Shown: one piece after another, positions 34,192 through 38,385 of the stretch
How the letters are laid out: each line of letters opens with the position of its first letter
How positions within the stretch are numbered: the first letter of the stretch is position 1
NCBI GenBank assembly: GCA_020436535.1
Contig: JAGQXQ010000077.1
Coordinates: 1 to 38,385, forward strand
Origin: Phaeodactylibacter sp.
GTDB lineage: Bacteria > Bacteroidota > Bacteroidia > Chitinophagales > Saprospiraceae
Reading direction: 5' to 3'
DNA length: 38,385 bases
Translations under genes and position numbers: made by a program
The notes under the pieces: generated by a model
What the model saw: only the letters and a program-made list of their open reading frames with translations
The model's database searches: none
Told to the model about the DNA's origin: nothing

Positions 34192-36852
34192 ATGAAAAAA
34201 GGATCAGACGGAATGGCCGAAGAATACCTCCACCCGGAATATAAAAAATTCAAGTTCCGAGAACTGAAGGTCTACGCATCTACGGAATGGCTGGCGGACA
34301 ACAAGAAGAAGTATCGCCAGGTATTCGATCGTTATGAAACGACCTATGTCTACGCCGAACTCTCCTTTTACAACAAGCTTTTTGATGTAGAAGACTGGGA
34401 AGTGGAGGTGGAACTGAAGTGTTATTTGCTGAAGAAATCTCAGAAGCTGCTCTGCTCGTTGCCCTTTCGGCGCAAAGTGAGTAAGTACGATCACATCATG
34501 TACATTCGCGAAGGCTGGGGCAACAAAAATGAGGGTGCTTTCTGGAAAAAAGGGACATACTACTGGGAAGCCTGGGTGGAAGGAGAGAAGGTGGCCACCA
34601 AGTATTTCTACGTAGAAGACGCCGGCCAGGAAATGCTGCCGGGAGAAAACCCCTATTTGGAAGTGCAGGCACTGAAGCTGTACGAAGGGCCCTACGATGA
34701 TGTCATTGAAGATGAACGCATCTACTACAAAGCATTCAGCAGCGAAGAAACCCGATACATTTACGTAGAGATCTCCATGCGCAACCAGCATACGGACAAG
34801 GCCTGGCATTGCGAGCTGTTTACCAAATTTTACAATGATGCCCGGGAGCTGAAAGGGCAGGTTGTCCGCCTGCAACGCATCGATAAAAGAGATGAGGTCA
34901 TCCGGGTTACGGCCGGCTGGGGCTCCAATGTGAAGGGTTCCTGGCGGAAGGACCGGTATACGGCAGAGGTCGTTTTTATGGATAAGCTGTTGGCAGTGGT
35001 GCCTTTTGAGGTGACTGAGGAATTTGAGCAAGGGGTGGCCGGGGTTTTACTGCCCAGCCGGCATTCGCCGGTAATCCTTTCTCCTGATGAGAGTTTCAAC
35101 CAGACCTTCGATGAGGTGATGATTCGCCTCGATGCCCTGATCGGGCTGGACGCCATCAAAACGCAGGTACTCGACCACGCCAAGTACATACAATTCCTTC
35201 AGCTCCGAAAGGATAAAGGCTTTCGCGAAAAAGAAGAGATCAACGTCCACTCTGTTTTCATCGGCAATCCGGGAACGGGCAAGACGACCGTGGCCAAAAT
35301 GATGGGGCTATTATATAAAAAAATGGGGCTGCTCACCAAAGGCCATGTGCACGAGGTGGACCGCGTAGACCTGGTGGGGGAATACATCGGCCAAACGGCG
35401 CCAAAAGTCAAAGAGGCCATCGAAAAGGCCAGAGGCGGGGTGTTGTTTATCGATGAGGCCTACGCGCTGGCGCGTTCCAATGACGACAGTAAAGATTTTG
35501 GACGCGAGGTGATCGAGATATTGGTCAAGGAAATGTCGAATGGCCCGGGCGACCTGGCGGTGATTGTCGCCGGCTATCCCAAGGAAATGAAACATTTCCT
35601 GGATTCCAACCCGGGCTTGAAGTCCCGCTTCAAATTATATTTTGAATTTTCCGATTACCTGCCGCAGGAATTGTCGCAGATCGCCGGCTATGCCTGCCGG
35701 GAAAAGGGCGTGGTGCTGACCGAAAAGGCCAAGGAAAAGATAGACGAGATCATCATTACTGCCTTCCGTAAACGCGACCGTTCCTTTGGCAACGCCCGTT
35801 TTGTCTATGACCTCATTGAGAAATCAAAGGTCAACCTGGGATTGCGTATTATGTCTGAAGAAGACCCCAAAGGGGTGGACAAGGAAAAGCTTTCCCTGGT
35901 CCGCCTGGGAGATGTGGAAAAGATCGACGTCGAAGCCAAGCCGGAACTGCCCAATATTCCGGTGGACGAACCGTTGCTGAAGGAATCCCTCGACCAGTTG
36001 TACAGGCTGATAGGTATGGAAAATATCAAGGCGCAGATCAGCGAGCTGGTCCGCCTGGTCCGCTTTTACCGGGAGACCAACCGCGATGTATTAAACAGCT
36101 TTTTCCTCCATACGGTCTTTATCGGCAACCCCGGCACAGGAAAAACCACGGTGGCCCGCATCCTCACTCAGATTTACAAATCTCTGGGAGTTTTGGAGCG
36201 AGGGCACATGGTGGAAACGGACCGGCAGGGGCTGGTCGCCGGCCATGTCGGCCAAACCGCGATCAAAACCGCCGAGCGCATCGATGAATCGATGGGCGGC
36301 GTCCTGTTCATAGATGAGGCCTACTCTCTGACCATGCGTTCCAGCGCCGGCGGGGATTTTGGGGACGAGTCCATTCAGACCCTCCTCAAACGAATGGAAG
36401 ACCACCGCGGAAAATTCTTCGTCTTTGTCGCCGGCTATCCCGATAATATGGAAGCCTTTCTCAAAGCCAACCCGGGCTTGAATTCCCGCTTTGATAAAAT
36501 CCTCAAGTTCGAAGATTATTCTCCCAAAGAACTCAACCGAATTGCCCTGCAGATGCTGTCAAAAGAGGGAGTCGTGCCGACACCCGAGGCCGAAGAACAC
36601 ATCGTGGAGTATCTGGCCTTCCTCTATGAGTACCGCGATAAATATTTCGGTAACGCCCGCACCGTTCGCAACATCGTCAATGAGGCCATCAAAAACCACA
36701 ACCTGCGCCTGGCAGCCCTCTCTTTGGAAGAGCGGGCCAACACACCGGCCAACGTGCTGACCCTGGAAGACGTAGAGTCCTTTAAGACGGACAAGAGTAC
36801 CTTCGTCTTCAGCAAAAAGTCCATTGGTTTCCGCCGCCGGGCGACGGAGTAA
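34192..36852 (+). CDS. Double CbbX-type AAA+ ATPase with duplicated beta-rich N-terminus
   Basis: An 886-residue soluble protein. Residues about 15-145 and 155-275 are two related beta-rich modules (both with WG-N and WRK/WKKG turns and a final conserved FYV or PFEV strand), of no family I recognise. Two CbbX/CfxQ AAA+ domains follow. AAA1 has Walker A GNPGTGKTT (K364) and Walker B GVLFIDEAYAL. AAA2 has GNPGTGKTT (K651) and GVLFIDEAYSL. Each has the family pore/sensor segments (RSFGNARFVYDLIE or KYFGNARTVRNIV near the end of its domain). Both sites look intact. CbbX remodels Rubisco in autotrophs; no Rubisco gene is here, so the client is different. The start codon is the first in frame (34192); a second ATG is seven codons later. 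Confidence 0.92.
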   Translation: MKKGSDGMAEEYLHPEYKKFKFRELKVYASTEWLADNKKKYRQVFDRYETTYVYAELSFYNKLFDVEDWEVEVELKCYLLKKSQKLLCSLPFRRKVSKYDHIMYIREGWGNKNEGAFWKKGTYYWEAWVEGEKVATKYFYVEDAGQEMLPGENPYLEVQALKLYEGPYDDVIEDERIYYKAFSSEETRYIYVEISMRNQHTDKAWHCELFTKFYNDARELKGQVVRLQRIDKRDEVIRVTAGWGSNVKGSWRKDRYTAEVVFMDKLLAVVPFEVTEEFEQGVAGVLLPSRHSPVILSPDESFNQTFDEVMIRLDALIGLDAIKTQVLDHAKYIQFLQLRKDKGFREKEEINVHSVFIGNPGTGKTTVAKMMGLLYKKMGLLTKGHVHEVDRVDLVGEYIGQTAPKVKEAIEKARGGVLFIDEAYALARSNDDSKDFGREVIEILVKEMSNGPGDLAVIVAGYPKEMKHFLDSNPGLKSRFKLYFEFSDYLPQELSQIAGYACREKGVVLTEKAKEKIDEIIITAFRKRDRSFGNARFVYDLIEKSKVNLGLRIMSEEDPKGVDKEKLSLVRLGDVEKIDVEAKPELPNIPVDEPLLKESLDQLYRLIGMENIKAQISELVRLVRFYRETNRDVLNSFFLHTVFIGNPGTGKTTVARILTQIYKSLGVLERGHMVETDRQGLVAGHVGQTAIKTAERIDESMGGVLFIDEAYSLTMRSSAGGDFGDESIQTLLKRMEDHRGKFFVFVAGYPDNMEAFLKANPGLNSRFDKILKFEDYSPKELNRIALQMLSKEGVVPTPEAEEHIVEYLAFLYEYRDKYFGNARTVRNIVNEAIKNHNLRLAALSLEERANTPANVLTLEDVESFKTDKSTFVFSKKSIGFRRRATE

Positions 36853-36869
36853 CCTAACAGCGTGCCAGG

Positions 36870-36898
36870 ACCTTTGAGGTTTCTGAAACCTCAAAGGT
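36870..36898. repeat. Perfect 14-bp-arm palindrome after the AAA+ gene
   Basis: ACCTTTGAGGTTTC and its exact complement flank a single T. It lies 18 bp past the AAA+ stop, without a T-run. It may be a terminator for the two convergent genes, but the same AGGTTTC-type palindrome recurs between genes of Bacteroidota (from memory), suggesting a dispersed element. Confidence 0.6.
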
Positions 36899-36949
36899 AT
36901 AGACGAGGCCAAAAGAGCCGGGCGTGATTCCGAAAACTCCCTTCAGGAA

Positions 36950-37786
36950 TCACCTGAAAAAGCCCATCCGCCAAGGCTTCTTCGATGCCCCAATAACCGT
37001 AAAATACTCCTTTTCCCGCTGCTCCTCCCGGAAGAACAACAGGCCGAGGTGAAAGAGGTCTACGGAGAGGCCCACCCGGGGATGACGGCGCATTTCCCGC
37101 CAGGCATCCTCCATCTCTCCGGACCAGTGGATGTCGGCGATCACAAAAACGCTGCCGGCGTGGGCGTAGGGCAGGCATTGTTCAAAATACTCCAGGCTGG
37201 CGCCATGGCGGTGGTCGCCATCGAGGTAGAGGTAATCCAGCTTTTGCAGCTTTTGCAGCGCTTCGGGCAGCTTCTCCCGGAACGGCCCGGTGAGCAGGCG
37301 TACGTTGGGCAGGTTCAGCTGTTGAAAATGCTGCTGCGCCAGGGCTGCCGTTTCCGGGCAGCCTTCGATGGTGATCATAGTAGAACGCAGGGCCGCCGCT
37401 GCCTGGTAGGCGGTGGAAATGCCGAGCGAAGTGCCCATTTCCAGCAGGGTAGAGGGCTTTAGGAAATTTACCAGCCGGAACAACAGGCGCCCGGTGGCCG
37501 GGCTGACGGCCGAATGTCGGGCCAGGCTGCACACGGTACGGCTGGAAGCACTTTCTACTTTTGACCCGGCGCCGTAGTCGGTGATGTTGACCAGCGTGTC
37601 ATCCCTTAGTAATAATCTCCGCAGGCTTTCAATGATAGGAAAGGCGTAAAAGTCCCGGCTATCCTCCACCGTTTTTTCCATCAGCTCATACACGAAGGGA
37701 GAGTGAAGGCTGTAGCGGGTCTTTGCCCGCCAATAATATTGGAGATATTTCCAAACCAGCCTCAGGTGTATAAAGATCCAATTCAT
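36950..37786 (-). CDS. Class I SAM-dependent methyltransferase
   Basis: A 278-residue protein. The Rossmann core begins with motif I LLEMGTSLGISTAYQ (about residue 115). The acidic loop TIEGCPE follows, then DYLYLDGDHRH and VFVIADIHWSGEM, of Methyltransf_24/O-methyltransferase type. The N-terminal part is basic and includes SLHSPFVYELMEKTVE, common in Bacteroidota homologues. Substrate unknown. Convergent with the AAA+ gene, with the palindrome in the 97-bp gap. Confidence 0.9.
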   Translation of the reverse strand: MNWIFIHLRLVWKYLQYYWRAKTRYSLHSPFVYELMEKTVEDSRDFYAFPIIESLRRLLLRDDTLVNITDYGAGSKVESASSRTVCSLARHSAVSPATGRLLFRLVNFLKPSTLLEMGTSLGISTAYQAAAALRSTMITIEGCPETAALAQQHFQQLNLPNVRLLTGPFREKLPEALQKLQKLDYLYLDGDHRHGASLEYFEQCLPYAHAGSVFVIADIHWSGEMEDAWREMRRHPRVGLSVDLFHLGLLFFREEQREKEYFTVIGASKKPWRMGFFR

Positions 37787-38170
37787 AATGGCGCTTTCCG
37801 TTCGGATTTCGCTGTTTTTACCCGGCTGAACAGACGGGCGCTGTTCGCAGCGAATTGCGGGCAGGAAAATAGAAATATTTGGGGAAATAAGGTAGCAATC
37901 TGGTGTTTCGCTGGCAGGATTTCGCTGTTTGCTATTCGTAGTGAACGGCGAATTGCGGGCTGCGAACAGCAGCTCGTTACAACGGAAGAAAAAAAAACGG
38001 CCGATATATGCAACTATGCTAAAGGGCCTTACGTTAAATTAGTCGCCTATGACCCTCCTAGTTAATTCACTTTTCAAAAATATTGGCAATTTTATGCCCC
38101 TTGATAGGGGCCTACCGAGTTATTATTGCATCTTAATTACAAAATTATCCTAAAGCAAAATTTGCAATTG
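37787..38170. other. Repeat-bearing intergenic region
   Basis: 384 bp upstream of both the methyltransferase and the S8 protease genes. It holds paired direct repeats GGATTTCGCTGTTT (37804-37817, 37917-37930) and GCGAATTGCGGGC (37850-37862, 37948-37960). It also has a 12-bp inverted repeat GCTGTTCGCAGC (37840-37851) / GCTGCGAACAGC (37959-37970). The remainder (37971-38170) is AT-rich with no clear gene or promoter. Confidence 0.6.
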
Positions 38171-38385
38171 ATGAATTTGAAAAAGATAATGGCAGCTTGT
38201 AGCTTGCTACTAGCCTGTACTCTGGGCTTTTCCCAAACTAGCGCGCCGAACAATTGGTTTAACCTGGATCTAGCACAGGATAATGTTCCAGGGGTTAGCA
38301 CCGAACGAGCCTACGAACAATTGCTGAAAGGCAGAAAAAGCAACACCGTGGTTGTTGCGGTGCTGGATTCCGGCGTAGATTACGA
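38171..38385 (+). CDS. Secreted subtilisin-like (S8) protease, 5' part only
   Basis: The first 71 codons from ATG at 38171, running off the window. The N-terminus is a signal peptide (MNLKKIMAACSLLLACTLGFSQ). After a short pro-like segment (NNWFNLDLAQDNVPGVS) comes the catalytic aspartate block VVVAVLDSGVDY (D66), the S8 family Asp motif. His and Ser motifs must lie beyond the edge. Many Bacteroidota members are T9SS-exported; that cannot be seen here. Confidence 0.88.
   Translation, partial: MNLKKIMAACSLLLACTLGFSQTSAPNNWFNLDLAQDNVPGVSTERAYEQLLKGRKSNTVVVAVLDSGVDY

Noticed and set aside
34204-35031. Minus-strand open frame of 275 codons
   Set aside because: Antisense to the N-terminal modules of the double AAA+ protein; no signal, domain or promoter.
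27435-36852. Type VI or contractile injection system suggested by the Clp-like ATPase
   Set aside because: No sheath, tube, baseplate or VgrG-like gene is near, and the N-terminus lacks ClpV features.
34192-36852. CbbX Rubisco activase or ESX/EccA secretion role
   Set aside because: No cbb or ESX genes in the window, and the architecture (two AAA+ domains plus beta modules) differs from both.
37804-37970. CRISPR array
   Set aside because: Repeats are two copies each of short, unequal units without regular spacers, and no cas genes are present.

Overview
The window looks like a chromosomal segment of a Bacteroidota bacterium, most like the Saprospiria (Lewinella/Haliscomenobacter-type). Supporting signs are two secreted proteins with type IX secretion (T9SS) C-terminal sorting domains, several promoters of the Bacteroidota form TTTG-N19/20-TAnnTTTG, few Shine-Dalgarno sequences, and many conserved Bacteroidota lipoprotein and outer-membrane families. 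No rRNA, tRNA, CRISPR array, transposase or phage gene was seen. The two edge genes (acs at the left, a subtilisin-like protease at the right) are cut by the window.

Region 1 (1-14.6 kb) is an acetate-utilisation and sensing island. On the minus strand, in order of transcription, it has two paralogous outer-membrane porins, a DUF4212 small subunit and an SSS-family Na+/acetate-type symporter (VC_2705 subfamily). These are followed by two small membrane proteins, a CrbS-like histidine kinase with its own SSS transporter domain and STAC domain, a stand-alone receiver protein, and acetyl-CoA synthetase. An ArsR-type repressor lies upstream and is divergent from a plus-strand pair: a cNMP/CBS/DUF294 nucleotidyltransferase protein and a PolC-type DEDDh exonuclease. 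The kinase, symporter and acs set matches the known CrbS/acetate-switch logic. A near-identical AT-rich palindrome lies in front of acs and of porin 1, and a 14-bp element is shared by the acs and arsR promoters. Together they suggest a local regulon that I do not recognise as described.

Region 2 (14.7-24.2 kb) is mostly housekeeping and envelope genes: a three-gene operon (DUF3298-type lipoprotein, META-domain lipoprotein, GT39-type glycosyltransferase), a tandem UspA protein, ruvB, NADP-isocitrate dehydrogenase, a T9SS-exported protein and an IscA/SufA-type Fe-S carrier. Strong hairpin terminators separate several units.

Region 3 (24.4-38.4 kb) is more accessory. It has a membrane-anchored conserved protein paired with a Tat-signal class V aminotransferase, a small unknown ORF overlapping a bifunctional nuclease (DUF151 plus UVR motif), and a 1100-residue Clp/Hsp100-like ATPase with a degenerate first ATPase site and novel termini. 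These are followed by a 979-residue DUF4397-repeat T9SS protein, an 886-residue double CbbX-type AAA+ protein with a duplicated beta-rich N-terminus, a SAM methyltransferase, a repeat-bearing intergenic region and the start of a secreted S8 protease. Functions of the two large AAA+ machines are not known from the sequence.
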